DNA of 59,250 nucleotides from Paracoccus sp. (in: a-proteobacteria). Lineage in GTDB: Bacteria; Pseudomonadota; Alphaproteobacteria; Rhodobacterales; Rhodobacteraceae. The notes under the pieces were generated by a model that saw only the letters and a program-made list of their open reading frames with translations, was not told the origin of the DNA and did no database searches. A program made the position numbers and the translations under genes. Where the stretch lies: NCBI RefSeq assembly GCF_030604785.1, contig NZ_JAUVVF010000017.1:1-59250 (forward strand), in the 5' to 3' direction. This document shows positions 1-8,005 of this stretch, piece by piece (positions within the stretch are counted from its first letter, which is position 1; each line of letters opens with the position of its first letter).

Positions 1-167
<167 letters not shown>

Positions 168-352
168 TGCAGGAGCGCGGGCATTGCAAAGAGGTGAACC
201 CAGCTAAGCCAAGGATGAGATTTTCGGCGATTGTCAGGCAGGCCCGCCCCGCGCAGTCTTGGCGGCAGACGGGATCGCGGCCCAAGGGCTTTCGTCCCGC
301 ATCGACCCGCGACAGATCCGGCTGGGAGGGCCGCGAGGCGCGCAGGACACAG

Positions 353-383
353 GGCCGGCTGAAGCCCCGGCCGAACCGTCTTT
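353..383 (+). terminator. Hairpin with T-rich tail in the fdhA leader
   Basis: GGCCGG (353-358) can pair with CCGGCC (367-372) across an 8-nt loop, and the sequence then runs GAACCGTCTTTT. It lies 35 bases upstream of the fdhA start. It could terminate read-through from the ETF:quinone oxidoreductase gene or act as a leader attenuator. The rest of the 250-base gap (168-417) shows nothing recognisable. The call rests only on the visible pairing and the short T run. Confidence 0.35.
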
Positions 384-417
384 TCCGAATTTTCAAATGC
401 CCAGAGGAGGAAGGCAA

Positions 418-1602
418 ATGAGCACGAACAGAGGCGTCGTCTATACCGGGCCCGGCAAGGTCGAGGTCCAGGACATCGCGGATCCGAAGATGCAGGCCCC
501 CGATGGCCGCAAGATCGAGCATGCGGTGATCCTCAAGGTCGTCTCGACCAATATCTGCGGCTCGGACCAGCACATGGTGCGGGGGCGCACCACGGCCGAG
601 CCGGGCCTGATCCTTGGCCACGAGATCACCGGCGAGGTGATCGAGAAGGGCGCCGATGTCGAGATGCTGGAGATCGGCGACATCGTCTCGGTCCCGTTCA
701 ACGTCGCCTGCGGGCGCTGCCGCTGCTGCCGCTCGGGCGATACAGGGGTCTGCCTGACGGTGAACCCGGCCCGTGCGGGCGGGGCCTATGGCTATGTCGA
801 CATGGGCGGCTGGATCGGCGGGCAGGCGCGCTATGTCACCGTGCCCTATGCCGATTTCAACCTGCTGAAATTCCCCGATCGCGACCGCGCCATGTCGAAG
901 ATCCGCGACCTGACGATGCTGTCGGACATCCTGCCCACCGGCTTTCACGGCGCGTGGAAGGCGGGCGTGGGGGTCGGCTCGATCGTCTATGTCGCGGGGG
1001 CGGGGCCGGTCGGTCTGGCCGCCGCGGCTTCGGCGCAGATCCTTGGCGCCGCCGTCGTGATGATCGGCGACTTCAACAAGGAGCGGCTTGAGCATGCCGG
1101 CCGGATGGGCTTCGAGCCGGTCGACCTGTCCAAGGGCGACAACTTGCCCGAGATGATCGCCCAGATCACCGGCAGCCCCGAAGTGGATGCGGCCATCGAC
1201 GCGGTCGGCTTCGAGGCGCGCGGCCATGCGGGCGGCGAGCAGCCCGCCATCGTGCTGAACCAGATGATGGAGATCACCCGCGCGGCGGGCCAGATCGGGA
1301 TTCCCGGCCTCTATGTCACCGCCGATCCCGGCGCGGTGGATGATGCGGCCAAGGAAGGCAGCCTGTCGATGCGCTTTGGCCTCGGCTGGGCCAAGGCGCA
1401 GAGCTTCCACACGGGCCAGACACCGGTGCTGCAATATAACCGGCAATTGATGCAGGCGATCCTGCATGACCGTCTGCCCATCGCCAAGATCGTGAACGCC
1501 ACGGTCATCTCGCTCGAGGATGCGTTCCAGGGCTATGAAAGCTTCGACCGGGGCGTCGCGAAGAAGTTCGTGCTGGACCCGCACGGGATGCTGGCAGCCT
1601 GA
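418..1602 (+). CDS. fdhA: Glutathione-independent formaldehyde dehydrogenase (zinc, NAD-linked)
   Basis: The 394-residue protein is a zinc-dependent medium-chain dehydrogenase of the Pseudomonas FdhA type, which oxidises formaldehyde to formate with bound NAD and without glutathione. Visible landmarks are NICGSDQHMVRG with the catalytic-zinc cysteine, GHEITGEV, and the structural-zinc cysteine cluster ACGRCRCCRSGDTGVC near residues 100-115. The dinucleotide fold appears as VAGAGPVGLAAAASAQILGA near 195. The start is ATG at 418, preceded by GAGGAGG eight bases upstream; the frame is open to 259 but has no ribosome site there. Length matches the family (about 400 residues). Together with the ETF:quinone oxidoreductase tail and the TMADH-type demethylase at 8.0 kb it suggests removal of formaldehyde made by N-demethylation. 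Confidence 0.9.
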   Translation: MSTNRGVVYTGPGKVEVQDIADPKMQAPDGRKIEHAVILKVVSTNICGSDQHMVRGRTTAEPGLILGHEITGEVIEKGADVEMLEIGDIVSVPFNVACGRCRCCRSGDTGVCLTVNPARAGGAYGYVDMGGWIGGQARYVTVPYADFNLLKFPDRDRAMSKIRDLTMLSDILPTGFHGAWKAGVGVGSIVYVAGAGPVGLAAAASAQILGAAVVMIGDFNKERLEHAGRMGFEPVDLSKGDNLPEMIAQITGSPEVDAAIDAVGFEARGHAGGEQPAIVLNQMMEITRAAGQIGIPGLYVTADPGAVDDAAKEGSLSMRFGLGWAKAQSFHTGQTPVLQYNRQLMQAILHDRLPIAKIVNATVISLEDAFQGYESFDRGVAKKFVLDPHGMLAA

Positions 1603-1609
1603 TCCCGCA

Positions 1610-1633
1610 GCGCGCCGGCCCCGCCCGGCGCGC
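1610..1633 (+). terminator. Perfect 9-bp GC hairpin after fdhA
   Basis: GCGCGCCGG (1610-1618) pairs perfectly with CCGGCGCGC (1625-1633) around a 6-nt loop, starting seven bases after the fdhA stop. There is no T run, so it may stabilise the transcript or pause polymerase rather than terminate by itself. A canonical terminator follows about 150 bases downstream. Confidence 0.5.
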
Positions 1634-1787
1634 CCATTCGTCACCGACTGGCGCGGGCAACCGGATCGCGTCGCACAGGCCGCTCGGCATGCCCGGCGGA
1701 GGATCACGCCAAGGTGCGCGATCGATCATCCGGCGGCGCCTGAATGACACATATCGTCCGCTTTCATGGCGCAGCAGGGGCGATTCA

Positions 1788-1820
1788 CGCCGTGTCTCCG
1801 ATCCGGAGCACGGCGTTTTT
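1788..1820 (+). terminator. Rho-independent terminator upstream of the pst promoter
   Basis: CGCCGTG (1788-1794), one bulged T, and CTCCG (1796-1800) pair with CGGAG (1804-1808) and CACGGCG (1809-1815), leaving a three-base ATC loop. Five T residues follow at 1816-1820. This 12-bp stem with a T tract is a good intrinsic terminator on the plus strand. It would insulate the phosphate operon from fdhA transcription. Confidence 0.75.
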
Positions 1821-1844
1821 CGTTCCGGGACAAAGACTTGAGCA

Positions 1845-1876
1845 TTGTCACATAACCGTCACGAAACAGAGTTATT
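1845..1876 (+). promoter_or_regulatory. Pho box (PhoB operator) and pst promoter region
   Basis: TTGTCAC (1845-1851), spacer ATAA, and CCGTCAC (1856-1862) form the two 7-base direct repeats with a 4-base spacer that define a Pho box (consensus CTGTCAT, 11-base period). In PhoB-activated promoters the box replaces the -35 element; a weak -10 candidate GTTATT sits at 1871-1876. The site is about 75 bases upstream of the pstS start, in the same orientation. PhoB, encoded at the end of this operon, would therefore activate its own cluster when phosphate is scarce. Confidence 0.8.
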
Positions 1877-1935
1877 CCCGTTACGCATTGGCAATAGATC
1901 GTGCTGGCAATGACTGAAACCTCAGGAGTCTTCCC

Positions 1936-2988
1936 ATGAAGGCAATCGGCTACACCACCACCGCCCTGTCGCTTCTGGCACTTTCGGCCACCGCTGCCGC
2001 GGCCCGCGACCAGATCCGCATCGTCGGTTCGTCCACCGTGTTCCCCTATACCCAGGCTGTGGCCGAGGAATTCGCGAACCAGACCGGCGCGCCGGCTCCG
2101 ATCGTCGAGTCGACCGGCACGGGCGGCGGCATGCAGATCTTCTGCGCCGGCGTGGGCGAGAACACCGCCGACATCACCGGCGCCTCGCGGGCCATGACGC
2201 GCTCGGAATACGATCTCTGCGTGTCGAACGGCGTCACCGACATCACCGAGGCGCTGATCGGCTATGACGGGCTGGTCATGGCCGTCGCGCGCAGCAGCGA
2301 TGCCGACTGGAACCTGACGCTGGAGCAGGTCTACCTGGCTCTGGCCGCCGAGATCGTGCAGGACGGCGCGCTGGTCGCCAACCCTTACACCAACTGGTCC
2401 GAAATCGACGAATCGCTGCCGAACGTCGCCATCACCGTGATGGGCCCGCCCCCGACCTCGGGCACCCGTGACGCCTTCGTCGAACTGGCCATGCATGCCG
2501 GCTGCGAAGAGAACGAAGCCGCGATGGAACTGGCCGCCGCTGCCGAGAAGAAATCGGACTGGGTCAAGGAAAACTGCTCGCGCATGCGCACCGACGGCCC
2601 CTTCATCGAGGCCGGCGAAAACGACAACCTGATCGTGCAGCGCCTGAACAGCGACCCGAACGCGCTTGGCATCTTCGGCTACTCGTTCCTCTACGAGAAC
2701 ACCGACACGCTGATCGACGTCAAGCTGAACGGCGTGGATGCCGAGATGGACACGATCGCCTCGGGTGAATACCCGCTGTCGCGCCCGCTGTATTTCTACG
2801 TCAAGGACGCGCATCGCGGCGTGATCCCGAACCTGCAGGAATTCATCGAGGAATACATGTCGGAAGAGGCGCTGTCGCCTTCGGGCTACCTGTCCGAGCG
2901 TGGCCTGGTCGCCCTGCCCGACGACGAGCGCGCCGAGCTGCAGGCCCGCGCCATCGCCGGGAACGGGGATTTCTCGGTTACCGAGTGA
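1936..2988 (+). CDS. pstS: Phosphate ABC transporter, periplasmic phosphate-binding protein
   Basis: The 350-residue protein has a signal peptide (basic start, hydrophobic core, Ala-rich cleavage region near residue 23) and then the PstS signature RIVGSSTVFPYTQAVAEEF. Phosphate-binding loops follow: ESTGTGGGMQIF near 55, DITGASRAM near 80 and PPTSGTRDAFVE near 175. It captures phosphate in the periplasm and hands it to the PstC-PstA channel. The start ATG has AGGAG ten bases upstream. It is the first gene after the Pho box and is separated from pstC by a strong hairpin, which fits higher expression of the binding protein than of the membrane parts. Confidence 0.95.
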   Translation: MKAIGYTTTALSLLALSATAAAARDQIRIVGSSTVFPYTQAVAEEFANQTGAPAPIVESTGTGGGMQIFCAGVGENTADITGASRAMTRSEYDLCVSNGVTDITEALIGYDGLVMAVARSSDADWNLTLEQVYLALAAEIVQDGALVANPYTNWSEIDESLPNVAITVMGPPPTSGTRDAFVELAMHAGCEENEAAMELAAAAEKKSDWVKENCSRMRTDGPFIEAGENDNLIVQRLNSDPNALGIFGYSFLYENTDTLIDVKLNGVDAEMDTIASGEYPLSRPLYFYVKDAHRGVIPNLQEFIEEYMSEEALSPSGYLSERGLVALPDDERAELQARAIAGNGDFSVTE

Positions 2989-3010
2989 TCCTGCCCTGAT
3001 GAACGCCCGC

Positions 3011-3030
3011 CCCGCCCCGTGCGGGGCGGG
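3011..3030 (+). promoter_or_regulatory. pstS-pstC intercistronic hairpin
   Basis: CCCGCCCCG (3011-3019) is complementary to CGGGGCGGG (3022-3030). Allowing a four-base loop GTGC, this is an eight-pair all-GC stem sitting between the pstS stop and the pstC start. There is no T run. Such stems after binding-protein genes commonly protect the upstream message from 3' exonucleases or reduce downstream expression. Similar hairpins follow the binding-protein genes at 17.5 and 43.9 kb. Confidence 0.6.
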
Positions 3031-3054
3031 CTCCCTTGTGTTCAAGAGGTTGCC

Positions 3055-4425
3055 ATGACCGGATTGGCCTTCGCCCTGCTGCTCAGCGCGGGTATCGCGG
3101 GATATGTGATGAACAGGCAGGCGGCGCTGGCCCTGCGGGATGGCGGGCAGCGCCTGCATTCCCTCGGCATGTTCCACGGGCTTTACGCGCTGCTGCTGGT
3201 GATCGTGCCCGCGGTGGTCGTGACGCTTCTGTGGGTCGCGCTGCAGGGCGGCACGGTCAACTGGCTGGTCATGTCCGGCCTGCCCGCAGGCGTGATGGAC
3301 GGCGTGGCCAATCCGCAGCTTGTCCTGTCCGAGATCCAGTCCCTTGCGCGCGGCCGCGTCTTCGGCACGCCCGAGCCGTGGAAGATCGAGGCCGCCGAGC
3401 GGATGGTCCGGCTGAACGCCATGTCGGGCTGGCTGCTGATCGGCGTGATCGCGGCGATGTCGCTGGCGCTGCTGGCCACGTCGCGGCGCAGCGTCGCGGC
3501 GCAGTTCCGCGCCCGCCAGGCGGTCGAGCGGATCGTGCTGGGCCTGATGATCGCCTGTTCGGTCGTCGCGATCTTCGTGACGCTCGGCATCGTCTTCTCG
3601 CTGGTCTTCGAGGCGACGCGCTTCTTTTCGATGGTGCCGCTGAGCGAGTTCCTGTTCGGCACCCGGTGGGAGCCGCAGATGCCGATCCGCGCCGACCAGA
3701 TCGCGGCCGAGGGCGCGTTCGGCTGGCTGCCGGTCATCCTGGGCACGGTCGTCATCACCGCCGTCGCCATCTTCATCGCCGTGCCGGTCGGGCTGATGTC
3801 GGCGATCTATCTCAACGAATTCGCCAGCCGCCGCTTTCGCGCCGTCGCCAAGCCCGTTCTCGAGGTTCTGGCGGGCATCCCGACCGTCGTCTACGGCTTC
3901 TTCGCGATCCTGACGGTCGCCCCCGCATTGCGGGCGGCGGGGGCCGCGCTTGGCATCCCGGTCGCGCCCAATACCGCGCTGGCGGCGGGCAGCGTCATGG
4001 CGATCATGCTGATCCCGTTCATCTCGTCCTTTGCCGATGACGCGCTGTCGGCCGTGCCGCGCAGCCTGCGCGACGGCTCGATCGCGCTTGGCGCCACGCG
4101 GGCCGAAACCGTGATGAAGGTGCTGTTCCCGGCCGCCATTCCCGGCATCGTCGGCGGCATCCTTCTGGCCGTCAGCCGCGCCATCGGCGAGACGATGATC
4201 GTTCTGATGGCCGCCGGCCTGATCGCCAAGATGACGCTGAACCCGCTGGACAGCGTGACCACGGTGACGGTGCAGATCGTGACGCTGCTGATCGGCGACA
4301 CGGCCTTTGACAGCCCCAAGACGCTGGCGGCCTTTGCCCTTGGCCTGATGCTGTTCGTGATCACCCTGTTCATCAACATCCTCGCGCTGCGCATCGTGCG
4401 CAAATACCGCGAACTCTACGATTGA
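3055..4425 (+). CDS. pstC: Phosphate ABC transporter permease PstC
   Basis: The 456-residue inner-membrane permease is much longer than E. coli PstC (about 319) because of an N-terminal extension of roughly 150 residues with extra membrane segments. This long form is common in alphaproteobacteria. The core shows the ABC permease helices from about residue 230 (FGWLPVILGTVVITAVAIFIAVPVG) and the coupling EAA-like loop ALGATRAETVMKVLFPAAIPGI near 345. I chose ATG 3055, with AGAGGTTGCC before it, over an in-frame start at 3019 that falls inside the intercistronic hairpin. It forms the transmembrane path together with PstA. Confidence 0.92.
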   Translation: MTGLAFALLLSAGIAGYVMNRQAALALRDGGQRLHSLGMFHGLYALLLVIVPAVVVTLLWVALQGGTVNWLVMSGLPAGVMDGVANPQLVLSEIQSLARGRVFGTPEPWKIEAAERMVRLNAMSGWLLIGVIAAMSLALLATSRRSVAAQFRARQAVERIVLGLMIACSVVAIFVTLGIVFSLVFEATRFFSMVPLSEFLFGTRWEPQMPIRADQIAAEGAFGWLPVILGTVVITAVAIFIAVPVGLMSAIYLNEFASRRFRAVAKPVLEVLAGIPTVVYGFFAILTVAPALRAAGAALGIPVAPNTALAAGSVMAIMLIPFISSFADDALSAVPRSLRDGSIALGATRAETVMKVLFPAAIPGIVGGILLAVSRAIGETMIVLMAAGLIAKMTLNPLDSVTTVTVQIVTLLIGDTAFDSPKTLAAFALGLMLFVITLFINILALRIVRKYRELYD

Positions 4426-4433
4426 GGCCCGCC

Positions 4434-5741
4434 ATGACCGATCAGAACATCGAGACAGGCCTCGGGGCCGCGCCCCGGCAGGATCACGACTGGGCCTCAC
4501 CCGCCTTCAAGGCCAACCTGGCGCGCCGCCGGCGCAAGGAGACCGGGCTGCGCCTGCTTGGCCTGTCGGCCATCGGGCTGGCCTTCCTGATGCTGGGCAT
4601 CCTGCTCTGGACGCTGATCTCGGGCGGCACGCAGGCCTTCCGGCAGACCCATGTCACGCTGGATGTGCCTGTGCTGGCCGAACTGGTGGACCCGGCCGAT
4701 CCGTCGCGCGGCAATTATCGCGCCGTGATCCAGCAGGCCATGGCCACCACCTTCCCCGACGCGCCCGAGGACCGGCTGCGGGCCCTGTCGGGCATCGTGT
4801 CGAATTCGGCCCAGTTCGTCGTGCGCGACAGGGTCGTGTCCGATCCGTCGCTGGTTGGACAGGTGGTGCAGATCCGTGTGCCGGTCGCCGACACCTATGA
4901 CCAGCTGATGAAGGGCAACGTGAACGAGGCCAGCGACGAAAGCATGCGCCGCCTCAGCGACGCCGACATCGCCGCCTTCCGTGAATTGCAGGCTCAGGGA
5001 CGGATCTCGACCCCGCTCAACTGGGCGCTGATCGGCAACTCGGATTCGCGATTTCCGGAACTGGCTGGTCTGAAGGGCGCGATCATCGGATCGTTCTACG
5101 CGCTTCTGGTCTGCTTCCTGATCTCGTTTCCGCTCGGCATCGGCGCCGCGATCTATCTCGAGGAATTCGCGCCGAAGAACCGGATCAGCGACATCATCGA
5201 GGTGAACATCAACAACCTGGCCGCCGTGCCCTCGGTCGTCTTCGGCCTGCTGGGTCTGGCGGTGTTCCTGAACTATCTCGGCATGCCACGTTCGGCACCC
5301 TTCGTGGGCGGCCTGGTGCTGGCGCTGATGACCCTTCCCACGATCATCATCGCCACCCGCGCTGCGCTGAAGGCCGTGCCCCCCTCGATCCGCGAGGCGG
5401 CGCTTGGCGTGGGCGCCTCCAAGCAGCAGGTGGTCTTCGGCCATGTCCTGCCGCTGGCCATGCCGGGCATCCTGACCGGCACGATCATCGGTCTGGCGCA
5501 GGCGCTTGGCGAAACCGCGCCGCTGCTGCTGATCGGCATGAACGCCTTCGTGACGGCCGCCCCGGCGACGCCCTTCGACGCCTCGACGGCACTGCCCACG
5601 CAGATCTTCATCTGGGCCGACAGCCCCGAGCGGGGCTTTGTCAGCCGCACCTCGGCTGCCATTCTGGTCCTTCTTGGTTTTCTTGTTCTGATGAACGCGA
5701 TTGCCATCTATCTTCGCAACAAGTTCGAGCGCCGCTGGTAA
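4434..5741 (+). CDS. pstA: Phosphate ABC transporter permease PstA
   Basis: The 435-residue permease is the partner of PstC, also N-terminally extended compared with E. coli PstA (about 296). After a first membrane segment near residues 35-60 comes a hydrophilic, probably periplasmic stretch. The permease core begins with GAIIGSFYALLVCFLISFPLGIGAAIYLEEFAP and ends with AAILVLLGFLVLMNAIAIYLRNKFERRW. The EAA-type loop EAALGVGASKQQVVFGHVLPLAMPGI contacts PstB. The start ATG lies eight bases after the pstC stop, so the two are translationally linked. Confidence 0.92.
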   Translation: MTDQNIETGLGAAPRQDHDWASPAFKANLARRRRKETGLRLLGLSAIGLAFLMLGILLWTLISGGTQAFRQTHVTLDVPVLAELVDPADPSRGNYRAVIQQAMATTFPDAPEDRLRALSGIVSNSAQFVVRDRVVSDPSLVGQVVQIRVPVADTYDQLMKGNVNEASDESMRRLSDADIAAFRELQAQGRISTPLNWALIGNSDSRFPELAGLKGAIIGSFYALLVCFLISFPLGIGAAIYLEEFAPKNRISDIIEVNINNLAAVPSVVFGLLGLAVFLNYLGMPRSAPFVGGLVLALMTLPTIIIATRAALKAVPPSIREAALGVGASKQQVVFGHVLPLAMPGILTGTIIGLAQALGETAPLLLIGMNAFVTAAPATPFDASTALPTQIFIWADSPERGFVSRTSAAILVLLGFLVLMNAIAIYLRNKFERRW

Positions 5742-5762
5742 GCCTGCGACAAGGAACCCATC

Positions 5763-6560
5763 ATGTATGACACGACCCGAACGGAGAAAGCCGTGAGCCA
5801 GACCGTCAGCAAGATCTCGGCCCGCAAGGTGCAGGTCTATTACGGCGACAAGCACGCCATCAAGGACGTGGATGTCGAGATCCTGGACAAGACCGTGACG
5901 GCCTTCATCGGGCCGTCGGGCTGCGGGAAGTCCACCTTCCTGCGCTGCATCAACCGGATGAACGACACGATCGACATCGCCCGGATCGAGGGGCAGATCC
6001 TTCTGGACGGTCAGGACATCTACGACCGCCGCGTCGATCCGGTGCAGCTGCGCGCCCGCGTCGGCATGGTCTTCCAGAAACCGAACCCGTTCCCGAAATC
6101 GATCTATGACAACGTGGCCTACGGGCCGCGCATCCACGGCCTGGCCCGCAACAAGGCCGAGCTGGACGAGATCGTCGAGACCGCCCTGCGCGGCGCGGCC
6201 CTGTGGAACGAGGTCAAGGACCGCCTGCAGGAACCCGGCACCGGCCTGTCCGGCGGCCAGCAGCAGCGCCTGTGCATCGCCCGCGCCGTCGCCACCGCGC
6301 CCGAAGTGCTGCTGATGGACGAGCCCTGTTCGGCGCTTGACCCCATCGCCACCAGCCAGGTCGAGGAACTGATCGACCAGCTGCGCGAGAAGTTCTCGGT
6401 CGTGATCGTGACGCACTCGATGCAGCAGGCCGCCCGCGTCAGCCAGAAGACCGCCTTCTTCCATCTGGGCAACCTGGTCGAATACGGCGACACCGACGAC
6501 ATCTTCACCAAGCCGCGCGACAGCCGGACCGAGGCCTACATCTCGGGCCGGATCGGCTGA
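5763..6560 (+). CDS. pstB: Phosphate ABC transporter ATPase PstB
   Basis: The 265-residue ATPase carries Walker [10 protein letters not shown] near residue 57, the Q-loop VFQKPNPFP typical of PstB, the signature LSGGQQQR, Walker B VLLMDEP and the switch histidine in VIVTHSM. It powers phosphate import through PstC-PstA. ATG 5763 has AAGGA upstream; a GTG at 5793 is a shorter alternative that would still keep the whole domain. It sits 21 bases after pstA and 15 bases before phoU. Confidence 0.95.
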   Translation: MYDTTRTEKAVSQTVSKISARKVQVYYGDKHAIKDVDVEILDKTVTAFIGPSGCGKSTFLRCINRMNDTIDIARIEGQILLDGQDIYDRRVDPVQLRARVGMVFQKPNPFPKSIYDNVAYGPRIHGLARNKAELDEIVETALRGAALWNEVKDRLQEPGTGLSGGQQQRLCIARAVATAPEVLLMDEPCSALDPIATSQVEELIDQLREKFSVVIVTHSMQQAARVSQKTAFFHLGNLVEYGDTDDIFTKPRDSRTEAYISGRIG

Positions 6561-6575
6561 TCGAAAGGACGCGAC

Positions 6576-7295
6576 ATGAACCGCGACAAGCATATCTCCT
6601 CGGCTTTCGACCGCGATCTGGAGACGATCCAGGCGATGGTGGTCAAGATGGGCGGCATGGTCGAGGCCGCGATCACCGACGCGGCCACCGCGCTGGACAC
6701 CCGCGACGAGGAACTGGCCGAAGAGGTCCGGCGCCGCGACAAGGCCATCGACGCGCTTGAGGCACAGATCAACGAGGATGCCGCACGGCTGATCGCGCTG
6801 CGCGCTCCCACCGCGACCGACCTGCGCATGGTGCTGGCGGTGATGAAGATCGCCGCCTCGCTGGAACGCGTGGGCGATTACGCCAAGAACATGGCCAAGC
6901 GCACCGAGGTCCTGTCGCAGATGCCCGCGATCAACGGCTCGGGCATGGCGCTGCGCCGGATGAGCCAGGCTGTCAACAAGATGCTTCAGGACGCGCTGGA
7001 CAGCTATATCCGCCGCGACGCCGATCTTGCCCATGACGTGCGCCAGCGCGATCTGGAGATCGACCAGATGTATAATGCGCTGTTCCGCGAATTCCTGACG
7101 CACATGATGGAAGACCCGCGCAACATAACGCCATGCATGCATCTGCATTTCATCGCGAAGAACGTCGAGCGGATGGGCGATCACGCGACTTCGATCGCCG
7201 AGCAGGTCGTCTATCTGGTCACCGGCGAACTGCCCGACGAGGCGCGCCCGAAAAGCAGCAGCGTGCCGCTGGTCGCGCCCTTGAGCGAGGGCTGA
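6576..7295 (+). CDS. phoU: Phosphate signalling protein PhoU
   Basis: This 239-residue, mostly helical protein has the two tandem PhoU repeats, each with the metal-binding E/D-xxx-R-x-x-D pattern. The first appears as LERVGDYAKNMAKR near residues 95-108, the second as VERMGDHATSIAEQ near 198-211. PhoU links PstSCAB occupancy to the phosphate sensor kinase and holds the regulon off when phosphate is plentiful. It lies between pstB and phoB, the usual place. No phoR gene is present here, so the kinase it talks to must be encoded elsewhere. Confidence 0.95.
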   Translation: MNRDKHISSAFDRDLETIQAMVVKMGGMVEAAITDAATALDTRDEELAEEVRRRDKAIDALEAQINEDAARLIALRAPTATDLRMVLAVMKIAASLERVGDYAKNMAKRTEVLSQMPAINGSGMALRRMSQAVNKMLQDALDSYIRRDADLAHDVRQRDLEIDQMYNALFREFLTHMMEDPRNITPCMHLHFIAKNVERMGDHATSIAEQVVYLVTGELPDEARPKSSSVPLVAPLSEG

Positions 7296-7298
7296 TCC

Positions 7299-7988
7299 AT
7301 GACGCGTCAGGCCCCTTGCGTCCTGGTCGTCGAGGATGAGGGCGCGCAGCGCGAGGTCCTGCACTACAACCTCGAGGCCGAGGGCTTCGATGTCGTGATG
7401 GCCGACAATGGCGAGGATGCCCTGCTTCTGGTGGCCGAGGAACAGCCCGACCTGATTGTGCTGGACTGGATGCTGCCCAAGGTGTCCGGGATCGAGGTCT
7501 GCCGCCAGGTCAAGGCCGATCCCGCCACCCGCCACATCCCGATCATCATGCTGTCGGCCCGCAGCGAAGAGGTCGACCGCGTGCGCGGCCTTGAAACCGG
7601 CGCCGACGATTATGTGGTCAAGCCCTATTCCGTGGTCGAATTGCTGGCGCGTCTGCGCACGCAGCTGCGCCGCACCCGCCCGGCCACGATGGGCGAGCGG
7701 CTGTCTTTTTCGGACATCATCCTCGATTCCGCCGAGCACCGCGTCTTTCGTGCCGGCCAGCCGCTGCATTTGGGCCCAACCGAGTTCAGGCTGCTGTCCA
7801 CGCTGATGGAAAAGCCGGGCCGTGTCTGGTCGCGCGAACAGCTTCTGGACCGGGTCTGGGGGCGCGACATCTATGTGGATACGCGCACGATCGACGTTCA
7901 TATCGGCCGCCTGCGCAAGGCGCTGATGCGCAATGGCGGCGACGATCCGCTGCGGACCGTTCGCGGGGTCGGATACTCTCTGGGGTAG
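7299..7988 (+). CDS. phoB: Phosphate regulon response regulator PhoB
   Basis: The 229-residue OmpR/PhoB-type regulator has a receiver domain with phospho-acceptor Asp56 in LIVLDWMLPK and the conserved lysine in DDYVVKPYS. A winged-helix DNA-binding domain follows (FSDIILDSAEHRVFRAGQPLHLGPTEFRLL, then VDTRTIDVHIGRLRKAL). It binds Pho boxes such as the one at 1845-1862. The gene starts three bases after phoU. Unlike many relatives, no phoR follows: the next gene, 17 bases on, is convergent. Confidence 0.93.
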   Translation: MTRQAPCVLVVEDEGAQREVLHYNLEAEGFDVVMADNGEDALLLVAEEQPDLIVLDWMLPKVSGIEVCRQVKADPATRHIPIIMLSARSEEVDRVRGLETGADDYVVKPYSVVELLARLRTQLRRTRPATMGERLSFSDIILDSAEHRVFRAGQPLHLGPTEFRLLSTLMEKPGRVWSREQLLDRVWGRDIYVDTRTIDVHIGRLRKALMRNGGDDPLRTVRGVGYSLG

Positions 7989-8005
7989 GGGCGCCGGGGC
8001 GGGGA

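Noticed and set aside
1726..4500. A 924-codon open frame on the minus strand opposite pstS and pstC
   Set aside because: The translation is rich in Asp, His, Arg, Gln and Gly with no domain, which is the usual antisense product of GC-rich third codon positions. The plus-strand genes are certain.
4497..7901. An 1134-codon minus-strand open frame under pstA-pstB-phoU-phoB
   Set aside because: Same low-complexity antisense composition, and it runs through four well-identified genes.
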